DNA of 64,000 nucleotides from Azorinus chamasolen (lineage: Eukaryota > Mollusca > Bivalvia > Cardiida > Solecurtidae): the NCBI GenBank assembly GCA_963576725.1, contig OY755246.1, positions 71,912,371 to 71,976,370 of the forward strand, read 5' to 3'. The position numbers and the translations under genes are program-made. Below, piece by piece: positions 50,401-58,990 of this stretch. The notes below the pieces were generated by a model. The model did no database searches. It saw only the letters and a program-made list of their open reading frames with translations, and was not told the DNA's origin. Numbering within the stretch: position 1 is the stretch's first letter; each line of letters opens with the position of its first letter.

Positions 50401-52749
50401 TTGTTAATAACGCGACATATGGGCGCATTTCTAATTTCAACAATTACTTCTAAAGATGATGATACACTATTGGTCGAGCAGCAAACAGTTTGGACACAGG
50501 GTTCTTGGTATCTTATCTGGATCAAATTCATTTAAAATACAACGTGTGTCGCAATACCAGTATGGCGGTTTAAATGACAAAAATCATTTTGCGTCTTTTA
50601 GTGCATAGCCAAATGGAATGAGCGCAAGTTTGCACAGCAAGAGAAGTTAGCTCACGATAAAGTGATTCTAAAACAGGAGGAAGAGGAACGTCAGGAAAAC
50701 ATAACCAGGCGAGAAAAGTTCATGTTGCAACAAAGGCACAGGCTAGAACGTAAGTTTGCTATTGTCTTTCTGTCTATATCATTGACACATATCGGTCATT
50801 TCTAAACACAAGTGTATGTCTTTATATTTACGAACGTCTTTCTATACACGACTGTAACGCAAGTTTGTATCTTTCTACACACGAATGGAATGTAAATAGC
50901 TATCTTTTTATACATGACTGTAACGAAGGTAACCGGCACGTTGCCCAGTGTAAATTATTTTGCATTGTTATAATTTCTGTTCCCTGTCCCTGGTTTTAAT
51001 TTGGAGTTGTTGCCCCTGACAAATTGGAATGTGTTGTAGTTTAAAACGAACTTTAAGCCACCCATAACTATAATAGGGTTAGTCTTGAAACTTTACAGAA
51101 ATGTTGCCCAGCATGAATTGTTGTGAATCTGTGTGATTTCAGTTCCCTCTCTCTTGTTATTTTGAAGGTATTGCCCTTGATTGGTTAAAATATGCGTTAA
51201 AATAGTTAGCAAGCGAGGTTTTACGGCTGCGTAACATGATAGAAGAAAATGAGGGAGCAATATTGTTTAGTACTTTTAATAAACATATACATTTGGAAAA
51301 TATGACTGTAATGTATGAATGTATAGCAGAAACGCGGTTATGTTTTAATGAGCCATGATGCATAATACCCGTGTATGATACCAATAATACACATTACGTC
51401 ACATTTATGAAATTATTCGAATAGGACGACTCAATGCCCATTAACTTTTTCACTTATATTGTCCCCAAATTAAGAAAAGGTTAGTATAAGATTAGATATA
51501 CATTTAAGATTACATGCACAATGGTAAAATATGCAAAACGGTCAACAAAACCACGAGTAATAAAAGGTCTAAGCTAAATAACTTTACCAAAGCCAACATG
51601 CAAACAAAGGACATATTTTTATGTACAAAATGGTTTTAATGCAAAAGCACGTAAACTAAGGGTGTTTAGAAAAATTGAGAGAAAAAAAATTGGGCTTTCA
51701 AGAAGGGTGGAACCCACGAACTGACATTTATTATTCCATCGCTATAACCCTTAGACTACGCTGACGGCCACGATTGAGACGGTGATTTTAATCAGTTATA
51801 CCTAATGCACTAGCATTCACTAAAATTGGGTCATGGCAGAAAAGAAAGAAATAATCCCGACCAAAATATGTGCCCCCGCTAGGAAAAATATATGAATCAA
51901 AATAAATAAAATAAATATATATATATATATGTAAGACTCAAATCGTGGGTCGGTCCCAGATCGAGGGCCGATTTGAAAATCGTGGGCCGATCCAAAATCG
52001 TTTCATGTTTTCTGAAATCTTGAAAGGCGCTTTAGCCCCCACATTGGATTTTAAGCCTTCAGTCATGCAAACTCTGCTATAAAATCCATCTCTTTCCGGA
52101 ACCAATTGGGGTTCGGATCTTTTGACATCGGTTGTCTCCGGTTCTGAACTAGATCTAGTTTCACTTCAACATCTACGGTTGAAAAAAATATGACGTCATA
52201 AATTTACGCACACCGTCGTCCGTTTCGACGTCGTATCATTTCGCGCCACCATTATTTAGACTTTTATTTTCTTTAACTCCACCAGTCTATATAGATACAA
52301 TTTTAGATCTATTTGCAGTTTTTAATGACCATGGAATGCTTTTACTTTGCCGTAGTCATTTAGATCTGTATCAAATGTGTGATCTGTGTATTTTGTCAGG
52401 TAGGATGTGTTTTTTGGGTTATAAATCTGCCCACGATTTGGGAGCAAACGGCCCACGATTTTGGATCGGCCCACGATTTTCGAATCGGCCCTTGATCTGG
52501 GACCGGCCCTCGATTTGAGTCTTACATAAAAACTAGTCTCACAGTAAACCATGGTTATTAAAAAGATTGGCTTTTATAGAAACACAGGAACGCAGTAAAC
52601 CATGGTCAATACATATTTATAGATTGATAGATAATTTATGACATTAAAATTATTAGAGTTGCTTACTTTGATTCTCTTAAGACTTAAATCGTAGCAAATA
52701 TATACTATTATGTCTCTTCTTCACAGCTCAAGCAGGAGTCATCTATTAA
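35309..52749 (+). CDS. FSIP2-like protein, short form (7 exons)
   Basis: Exons 35309-35479, 37653-37910, 39784-39902, 45269-45410, 45788-45898, 50602-50749 and 52727-52749 join in phase to 972 nt, about 323 residues. The start is ATG 35309; an upstream GTG in the same frame was not used. Residues 32-57 (PLDAKLPMM..., TLFTTKLGEP) and 64-127 (YDFDLRDPYGKY, LHDPHLKAHF, GKVLCSLKEFNKYRQYL) match my memory of the N-terminus of fibrous sheath-interacting protein 2, a sperm flagellum protein. Residues 128-316 are highly charged and Glu/Gln/Arg rich, probably a long helix or coiled coil. Mammalian FSIP2 has thousands more residues that are absent here. The first six exons are well supported; the last is short. 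A role in sperm tail or cilia is inferred from the family. Introns carry most of the region's transposons. Confidence 0.75.
36465..37275. repeat. 28-bp degenerate tandem repeat, about 28 copies
   Basis: Unit CACTACAGTAAAACCTCTCT AAACCAAA with many changes. It lies in intron 1 of the FSIP2-like gene. Confidence 0.9.
37653..37910 (+). CDS. FSIP2-like exon 2 (family core)
   Basis: The acceptor is TTTAAAG after a T-rich tract; the donor is GAAGAG|GTAAAT. The 86 codons carry YDFDLRDPYGKY, LHDPHLKAHF and LKEFNKYRQYLRHVFFLEIA. A second in-phase AG eight codons... five codons further in could give a shorter N-end; the first was chosen because the spacing from exon 1 is closer to the vertebrate protein as I recall it. 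Confidence 0.8.
38706..38950. repeat. 31-bp tandem repeat, 8 copies
   Basis: Unit GGCAGGTGGTAGCTTAATGT ATAACGAACGA; the GGTGGTAGCTTAATG part is the arm of the fold-back family. It lies in intron 2. Confidence 0.9.
39784..39902 (+). CDS. FSIP2-like exon 3
   Basis: TTACTTCTTAG precedes an open stretch reading LEKIHRQTSEQRLHDVDNRL and ending MQQQREHAMH, then AG|GTGATC (phase 2). It is a charged helical segment continuing directly from RERKEE of exon 2. Confidence 0.75.
40135..42181 (+). mobile_element. Helitron-like core-repeat element (family B, copy 1)
   Basis: It starts with a hairpin (TGCCGAGAGGCA) and GCAGTGCGTCACTTAGG, then a (GTCT/GTCC)n microsatellite, then tandem cores of about 150 bp, each with CTCATTGAGGACCATTGATG and GAGTTATTCCCCTTTG. 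It ends with hairpin GTGTTCCTCTGAACAC then TCTTG. This is the layout I recall for bivalve Pearl/non-autonomous Helitron elements. It encodes nothing. It sits in the mariner and carries a hAT-like insert. Confidence 0.65.
40651..41782. mobile_element. hAT-like non-autonomous element
   Basis: The inverted ends TAAGGGTGAAACGATT and AATCGTTTCACCCCTA are flanked by an exact 8-bp target duplication GTTATTCC (40643-40650 and 41783-41790), the hallmark of hAT insertions. Subterminal blocks are rich in ATTCGATTCG-type repeats. No transposase was recognised in its 1.13 kb. It interrupts a core repeat of the family B element. Confidence 0.8.
43140..43560. repeat. Degenerate 20-25-bp repeat
   Basis: GGCTCATGTGATACTGTGGTG and variants recur about 15 times irregularly in intron 3. 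Confidence 0.75.
43800..44680 (+). mobile_element. Core-repeat element (family D)
   Basis: About five degenerate cores of 150 bp share TTTGTTTGCGAAAAATGTAA, TGTCCGGAGCCATATCTCAG and GACCTTGGAACACCAGA. The front part (43800-43920) has a different core (GAAACTTCATAGGTGGGTAG). No microsatellite or clear terminal hairpin was seen, so ends are uncertain. It lies in intron 3. Confidence 0.5.
44683..44816. repeat. 45-bp tandem repeat, 3 copies
   Basis: CAGTTAAATACTGAGTGAGG, TCAGTGTTTGTTTGGCGGGG GAT. Confidence 0.9.
45269..45410 (+). CDS. FSIP2-like exon 4
   Basis: ATATTCAG|G begins phase 2 and restores the frame: LNTEITTKAERLEKRLQEIR and RHREEAERRQQNVYKNQQE, ending AAGAG|GTTAGT in phase 0. It is strongly charged and predicted helical. 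It is separated from exon 3 by a 5.4-kb intron holding nested transposons. Confidence 0.75.
45788..45898 (+). CDS. FSIP2-like exon 5
   Basis: TATCTTACAG precedes 37 codons, TEQRKYVQMKKWRQQERLRS to KLLAEMK, then AAG|GTTGGC. Phase 0 on both sides fits exons 4 and 6. Confidence 0.75.
46261..47220 (+). pseudogene. Endonuclease/RT LINE relic with insertion
   Basis: Pieces in order: endonuclease-RT linker (RNYWMRSLNYGDTEQDYADF), a jump to late RT (GLAISTKKTEVIFQPAPNVS), a frameshift into TYIGSALPRNVQIDDEST, a 75-100-bp foreign repeat (46727-46820), then FGRLNKYVW-like text, VLYGSESWTVYRRHAKKLNH and a finger CLECGMKCHARIGLVKQFRT. The catalytic RT core is deleted. It lies in intron 5 of the FSIP2-like gene. 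Confidence 0.8.
47530..49905 (+). mobile_element. Helitron-like core-repeat element (family A, copy 2)
   Basis: It begins ATACGCCCACCTAATAAAGG (hairpin), then a (GTCC/GTTC)n run, then about 13 cores homologous to copy 1 in opposite orientation, ending in hairpin GTACCGTATGCGGTAC (49885-49900) and TCTTGTT. From about 48420 to 49400 two core types alternate as an exact 326-bp dimer repeated three times. It lies in intron 5 of the FSIP2-like gene. Confidence 0.75.
50602..50749 (+). CDS. FSIP2-like exon 6
   Basis: GTCTTTTAG precedes CIAKWNERKFAQQEKLAHDK and a Glu/Arg-rich run to QQRHRLE, ending GAAC|GTAAGT in phase 1. The nearby AG at 50607 would break phase and was rejected. Confidence 0.75.
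50900..51190 (+). repeat. Isolated core-repeat sequence (family G)
   Basis: Two degenerate cores in intron 6: TGGAGTTGTTGCCCCTGACA, CTTGAAACTTTACAGAAATG and TTGCCCAGCATGAATTGTTG. It resembles the cores of A-E without microsatellite or hairpins. Confidence 0.4.
51929..52527. mobile_element. MITE with about 70-bp inverted repeats
   Basis: ATGTAAGACTCAAATCGTGG at the left and its reverse complement at the right (CGATTTGAGTCTTACAT), with the inner ATCGTGGGCCGAT blocks also mirrored, giving arms of about 70 bp. It sits next to an (AT)n run in intron 6 of the FSIP2-like gene. No ORF of note inside. Confidence 0.75.
52727..52749 (+). CDS. FSIP2-like probable terminal exon 7
   Basis: A strong acceptor (TGTCTCTTCTTCACAG) leads, in the required phase, to PQAGVIY and a TAA. 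It is only 23 nt and no clear AATAAA follows, so the true last exon could be elsewhere. If correct, the protein ends after the helical region. Confidence 0.45.
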
Positions 52750-52904
52750 GTGATTGTTTCACGCCATGTCAAGCTAACATAACGATCATTTGAGTTGTGT
52801 GACTTGTGTCCTTTGACTTCCTAAAATGGCATTGCCCCGATAAGTTATATGTTTGTTTAACTGGCTCAAACTGTGTTATATATACCTCAAAGTGAAAATA
52901 TGCC

Positions 52905-54460
52905 GACTCCCTTGCCAATATACATCTACGATGGGGGGGGGGGGGGGGTTCGATATATTATATAGTACTATCATACTATGACCCCTGCCATTTTACTATA
53001 AAATATAGTGACTCCCTTGCAAAAATACATACACTAAGGGGTCAATAAATCACATAGTACTATGACCCCAGGCCATTTTATTATAAAATATAGTGATTCC
53101 CTTGCAAAAATATATGCACTACGGGATCGATAAATCATATAGTAAGGGAGTCACTATATTTTATAGTAAAATGACCGGGGTCATAGTAATATATGATATA
53201 TCGACCACATTGGTGAATATACTTTTGCACGGGAGTCCCTATGTTTTTTATAGTAAAATGGCATGGGGCCATAGTTCTATATAATATATCGACCCCCATC
53301 ATGGATGTATTTTGGTAAGGCAGTCACTATATTTTATAGAAAAATGACATGGGAGTCATAGTATGATATAATATATCGACACCCTCCCGGTGGATGTATT
53401 TTGGCAAGGGAGTTACTATATTTTATAGTAAAAAGGCCTGGGGGTCAGAGTACTATATGATTTATCGGTCCCGTAGAGGATGTATTTTTGCACGGGAGTC
53501 ACTACATTTTATAGTAAAACGGCATGGGGGTCATAGTACTATATAATATATCGAACCCTGGTGGGTGTATTTTTGCAAGGGAGTCACTATATTTTATAGT
53601 AAAATGACCGGGGGTCATAGTACTATATGAAATATTGACCCCCCTGGTGGATGTATTTTGACAAGGAGTCACTATGTTTTATAGTAAACTTGCCTGTGGT
53701 CATAGTGCTATATGATTTATCGATTCCGTAGTTGATGTATTTTTGCAAGGGAGTCACTTTATTTTATAGTAAAATGACATTAGGGTCGTAGCACTATATA
53801 ATATATCGAACCCCCCACCCCTGGTGGATGTATTTCGGCAAGGGAGTCACTATATTTTACAGTAAAATGGCCTTGGGGTCATAGTAGTATATGAATTATT
53901 GATCCCGAAGTGGATGTATTTTTGCAAGGGGGTCACTATATTTTATAGTAAAAGGGCATGGGGTCATAGTACTATAAAATATATCAACCTACCTGGTGGA
54001 TGTATTTTGGCAAAGGAGTCACTATATTTTATAGTAAAATGACCGGGGGTCATAGTACTATAAAATATATAGACCCCTACTATAAAGAGTGGGTCACAAT
54101 ATAGGGGGCCATAATACTATATAATATATCGACCACTGTGGTGGGTGTATTTTTGCAAGGGGGTGATTATATTCTATAGTAAAATGACATGGGGGTCATA
54201 GTACTATATAAAATATCGACCCCACTGGTGGATGTATTTTGACAAGGAGTCACTATATTGTATAATAAAATTGCCTGGGGTCATACCGTCATAGTACTAT
54301 ATGATTTATCCATTCCGTAGTGGTATTTTTGCAAGGGATTGGCTATATTTTATAGTAAAATTGCATGGGGTCACAGTACTATATCATATATTGATCCCCC
54401 TGGTGGATGTATTTTGGCATGGGAGTCACTATATTTTATAGTAAAATGACATCGGGCGGT
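52905..54460. repeat. 85-90-bp satellite, about 17 copies
   Basis: Unit blocks GAGTCACTATATTTTATAGT, AAAATGACATGGGGGTCATA, GTACTATATAATATATCGAC and GGTGGATGTATTTTTGCAAG. Each holds the small palindromes ACTATATTTTATAGT and ATAGTACTAT. It starts with a G-run near 52935, shortly after the FSIP2-like gene. Confidence 0.9.
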
Positions 54461-54765
54461 CGTTTCACTAAATTTTGTAACTTCGGAGGCGTAACAATTT
54501 CTCTTCCAAAGTTCGTACGAAAAGAGGTACGAGCGTTTCACTAACACGTTTGTACGAAAGTCACTTGCGAACTTCATAGCTGCGAAATTCGTAACTTCTC
54601 TTCACAACTGAGGTAGGATTATTCCATAGCAACATACACTTCCGTACCAGGCGCGGTTGTGATAGAAATTCGTGTCTGTATATTCACTGTTTAATATTTC
54701 CCATTCAAACGTTTATTAACTTGGAGTGCAACTATGTGTTTATTTATGTGAAATGATGGAATATT

Positions 54766-55060
54766 TATGCCCCAACATAGTGGTGGCATATAGAGTTGCC
54801 CTTGTCCGTCTGTCCATACGTCCGTCCGTCTGTACGTCCGTCTGTACGCACATCTAAACACGCACATTTGTCCGGACTTTTTTTTTTGAAAGTATTTGTC
54901 CAATCGAAACCAAACTTTACATACATGCTTGTTGCCATTATATCTTGGTCCAGATTGATAACCATGTAAATCACTGCAGGCGTTTTGCAGTTGTGGCCCT
55001 TCATTTGCAAAATGGACACATTTCTAGTTTTTACAAGAGATGTTCAAAATTACCAAAGCG
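54766..55060 (+). mobile_element. Core-repeat element (family E), single core
   Basis: TGCCCCAACATAGTGGTGGCA (imperfect hairpin) is followed by (GTCC/GTCT/GTAC)n, then one core with AACCAAACTTTACATACATG and CAGTTGTGGCCCTTCATTTG. It has the same layout as families A-C. Confidence 0.5.
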
Positions 55061-55389
55061 AACATACGCTCCTTTCTGCAATGATTCTACTCGATTTCAG
55101 TCACGGAATTATTTACAAATGAAGTCCAAAACTGTAATTCTTAAAAAACAACATTGACACAGATAAATCAGCATTTTCCATTGACGCAAATTACCCTTGA
55201 TGATTTAGGAAACGAGAATATAACAGTGAGTGTAAAATCCTTATGCACAATATGTACAAATGTACCCAATTATTCTATTTTAATCTAGGCATTCCTAGTT
55301 TGTCAATTTGAGATGCGACAAACTAGGGATGGACAGGATTGTGCATAGATATCAACAAACCATACATGCCTTACATGGTAGTGATTTGT

Positions 55390-56385
55390 TCATAACTAGA
55401 AAATTGTGTCTGTAAGACACAGTGATGCCCCGTGTATAGGTGTTTGCCTAGCTGCACGTAAAATTCCTAAGTCATTTGACCTTGACCTTGGGCTTGCGGG
55501 CAGCATGGGCTGGGTGCGTAATGAAAGTATGGATGGTGTTGAATGTGTATATGCGATTCAATGCCAATAGCTCTGGCGGTTAGTGAGATATAAGACGATG
55601 AAAAAACTGCGACAGCCAACTGCACGTAAAATTCCTTAGTCATTTGACATTGACCTTGGGCTTGCAGGCAGCATGGACCGGGTGCGTAAATAAAGTATAG
55701 ATGGTGTTGAATGTGTATATGCATTTCCACGCCAATAGCTATAGCGGTTAGTGAGATATAAGACAATGAAAAAACTGTGACAACCAACTGCACGTAAAAT
55801 TCCTAAGTCATTTGACCTTGACATTGGGCTTGCGGGCAGCATGAGTCGGGTGCGTGATGAAAGTATGGATGGTATTTAATATGTATATGCAATTCCACGC
55901 AAATAGCTACAGTGGTTAGGGAGATATAAGACTATGAAAAAACTGTGACAACCAACTGCAAGTCAATTTCTAAGTCATTTGACCTTGACATTGGGCTTGC
56001 GGGCAGCATGGGTTTGGTGTGCAATGAAAGTATAGATGATATTTAATGTGTATATACATTTCCATGTGAATAGCTACAGTGGTTAAGGAGATATAAGATG
56101 AAAAAACTGTGACAAAAAACTGCACGTAAATGTGACAACCAACTGCACGTAAAATTTCTAAGTCATTTGACCTCGAACTTGGGCTTGCGGGCAGCATGGG
56201 TGGGGTGCCAAATGATAGCACAGATGGTAATTGATGTGTATGTGAAGTTTCATGTGTATAAGTGTAGAAATTACTGACTTATAACACTTGAAAAACTGTG
56301 ACAACCAACTGCACCTAAAAGCGTGACAGACAGACGGACGGACAGACTTTACTGGCTTGTCTTTACTATAAGCTAACTATATGTA
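55390..56385 (+). mobile_element. Core-repeat element (family F)
   Basis: Starts near hairpin GTGTCTGTAAGACAC. About five cores of 170 bp follow, each with CCAACTGCACGTAAAATTCC, GTCATTTGACCTTGACCTTG and GCTTGCGGGCAGCATGG, ending in GTGACAGACAGACGGACGGA. Here the microsatellite comes after the cores, opposite to A-C unless read on the other strand. Confidence 0.55.
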
Positions 56386-56389
56386 CCTC

Positions 56390-57177
56390 AACTGCTGATT
56401 TCAACCTCTTGTTTTTGGTTGCAGCTGACGTTTTGGATGTTGTGTTTTTTTTAAATGAGTTAACCCTCCCGCCCTTTGACCGACCTACCCACACTAAAAC
56501 ATAAAGCAGATTCCATCAAACAACACGTAGAACCCCTATTATTCAGTCTATTTTAACATCTATATATTGATAGAAAATAAGGAAAATCTGCCAAATTAAT
56601 ATTCAAAATGACTGCCAGTCGACTATCTGGAATTACTTAACTCAGAGACATATACAAAATGAAAGTTGTCAGATTAAAACATGACTCTAGCAATTTTGAT
56701 ACAAAATTTCCAGTGGACTATTCCCACCAAATGCCATTCAAATTGGACGACTGGTTCTGGAGAAGAAAGTTTTTAAAGTTTTTTCTCTAGAGTTACATAA
56801 GGAATTATTACATTTGTTACTATAAATAGTAACATTTTAACACTCAAAATAGTCCAATATCAGTTGAAAAATAGAGTCGTATTGTCGGAGCGGGGCAATA
56901 CTGACCTAGCGAGGGGGCAATAACCCATATGCCCTCTGCCAAGATAATTGTTCTAAATCTATAGCAACAGAACCCCGATACTTGGCGAATGTCTTATTCT
57001 GCTCCGATGCTGCAAATGTTGTCAAAGTGCTCGTACACGAACCAATCAATTAACCCCTAAACTCCCGCTTTTACAAAGGCAATCCTCACCGATTATATTC
57101 AGATTTATGCACATGCACAGTACACGAAGGCCTACCGTTAAAGTGCAGTCTAGCCCATTTTTCGAATAATGCAAAAC
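56390..57177. other. Intergenic, no recognised features
   Basis: Moderate AT content; no coding, repeat or splice structure recognised between family F and the inverted duplication. Confidence 0.4.
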
Positions 57178-57230
57178 CACTGGCACTTGATCGAAACAGA
57201 CTATAGTTGTGAATATAATAGTTATATCAT

Positions 57231-57358
57231 ATACATGGTGCGGCAGCCGATTCGCCCATTGTTTCGTACCGGCGTAAATTTCCGATATAAAACGTAGATC
57301 AACGCGAAATCTACTCGGCGGCCGGGAAGAAAAGACATTTATCTCTGTAGAAACCGTA
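57231..57358 (+). pseudogene. Exon-like segment, plus-strand copy with a stop
   Basis: From ATG near 57237 this reads MVRQPIRPLFRTG, NFRYKT, a TAG stop, then INAKSTRRPGRKDIYLCRN up to a strong GTAAGT. It is the diverged inverted partner of 58138-58263. The stop marks this copy as broken. The basic N-terminus could be a mitochondrial presequence, but no family was recognised. Confidence 0.4.
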
Positions 57359-58137
57359 AGTTCTTATCAATTAACAAACCTCTATCGAAGTTGTTTGATG
57401 ATAATTCAGGGAGAAATTGAAGGAGTTAAATTGTCAGGACTTTCATTCCGTGTTAACTTCCGGTGACCTCCTCTGACCCGAGAAATGTTACGAGCCATTT
57501 GATTGGTTGACAATGACCGGTTATTTCGACTGTCTGTTCGAAATGCTACATGTAAACATAAATACTTGAATAGCTCTGATCTAATATTTCGACCACTAAG
57601 GGTCATGTCAAAGATTGTCATGTCAAAATACACGTCACATTTTTGTTACATGCATTCAGCCATAAAATCAAAGAGAACAGTGTTGATCTATCGTCATGGT
57701 GACGTTGGGTTGTTACTTAAAATGTCACGACGTCACCAAATGACGTCATGAGCGCGTCTTTCTTTGATAACATTGAAACTTCATCAAATAACAAAACATC
57801 CCTTCCCAAAACATTCTGACGGGCATGGCCCAATTGCATCATCATCCCTCACTAACCTCGTCATAATGACCAGTAACCACAAGGTTGTGGCCTTCTAAGA
57901 TGTTTTTATTGCCAAGATTTGAATTTTAAAGACAAATTTGTGACAGACCGCGGGAACAGCAACGCTTGACACACCTTTCTGGTCTGTCCAATGAAAACGC
58001 CCGTTTCAACCGAGACAGTTGAAGGTCGCTCAAACCGGAAGTTGACTAGGAATGAAAACGGCGACAAAATCAAACACCATTTTCTCCTCCAAATATTATC
58101 TAATATTTTCGATAGAGGCTTGTTTATGGACAAGAAC

Positions 58138-58263
58138 TTACCGTTTCTACAGAGATAAATGTCTTTTCTTCCCGACCGCTGAGTAGATTTCGCGTTGATC
58201 TGCGTTTTATATCGGAAATTTCCGCCGGAACGGAACAGGGGGAGAATCGGCTGCCGCACCATG
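58138..58263 (-). CDS. Exon-like segment, minus-strand intact copy, unknown product
   Basis: On the minus strand, ATGGTGCGG near 58262 opens MVRQPILPLFRSGGNFRYKT and QINAKSTQRSGRKDIYLCRN and then meets GTAAGT. The frame stays open to 57906 if not spliced. Compared with the plus-strand copy, amino-acid changes are few and this copy has no stop, so it may be a real first exon. No downstream exon could be identified. Confidence 0.35.
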
Positions 58264-58335
58264 TAGTGTATTAATGTACTAATTGCTTTAAATAAACTAC
58301 AGTCTTTTTCGATCAAGTGCCAGTGTGCAAAACCG

Positions 58336-58990
58336 TCATATTGACGTCTGGCATATTTCCATCCGTCTGTCTGTCTGTCTGTCTGTTGCTAGTTGTAAAC
58401 GCAACTCCTCTGAAATTGCGTTTACAGATTTGCATAAATGTATATTATGAATGGTTGAACTCACAAGCGCAACTCCTCGCACATGGGTAGTTGAAATGCA
58501 ATGCATCTTTAACAGAAGGTAATACGCCATATGAAATGTGCATGAAGGATGATCCCATTTTCAGTGTTGTTATATGTTCTGGTCATTCGAGTGTTATTAG
58601 TTTTGAAAATTGAATACTGCTTAAGCCGGTGCTAGGGTGCGTAAGTAGTGTTGCACTTTTAATTACTACTCATAAACAGACTCAACCGAGTCTGCAATTT
58701 TCTCTTTTTACATTTCTACTTAAAGGATCACCAATTCTCAGAATATATTTACGATCCAACATATTTCAAGGGAGATAATTTGACTTTAGGATTTATTCCA
58801 GATATATTGTATTTTTGAACTTGTAAGAGCAACTCATTTATGGGTAAACGGATTCGAACGAAACTTGAACAGAATGTTGTACATCAGATGACGATATGCA
58901 TGAAGGAAAGTATTTATGGTCCAACATATTTCAGGGGAGATAATTTGACTTAAGGATTTATTATTAAACTATTTTCTGGTCTTCCAATAC
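58336..58990 (+). mobile_element. Core-repeat element (family H) with an inserted repeat
   Basis: CCGTCATATTGACG (hairpin), then TCC(GTCT)n, then three cores sharing GCAACTCCTC/GCAACTCAT and GAACGAAACTTGAACAGAAT. It is interrupted at about 58605-58715 by a sequence also found inverted at 13960-14095. Confidence 0.45.

Larger units (their letters stand above)
57178..58330. repeat. Inverted duplication with exon-bearing arms
   Basis: About 290 bp from 57178 (CACTGGCACTTGATCGAAA) recur inverted at 58035-58330, with roughly three quarters identity and about 570 bp between. The arms include the exon-like segment, its donor, and flank on both sides (TTCCGATATAAAACG, CATTTATCTCTGTAGAAAC). Confidence 0.7.

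Noticed and set aside
54371..54610. Minus-strand frame near the end of the satellite
   Set aside because: Spans satellite into a fold-back-like sequence (AAGTTCGTACGAAAAG); no domain.
55467..56221. Repeated minus-strand frames with ARGQCQMTKEF-like text
   Set aside because: Translations of the 170-bp core repeats of family F.
57503..57751. 82-residue frame in the spacer of the inverted duplication
   Set aside because: No similarity recognised and no conserved partner; likely chance.
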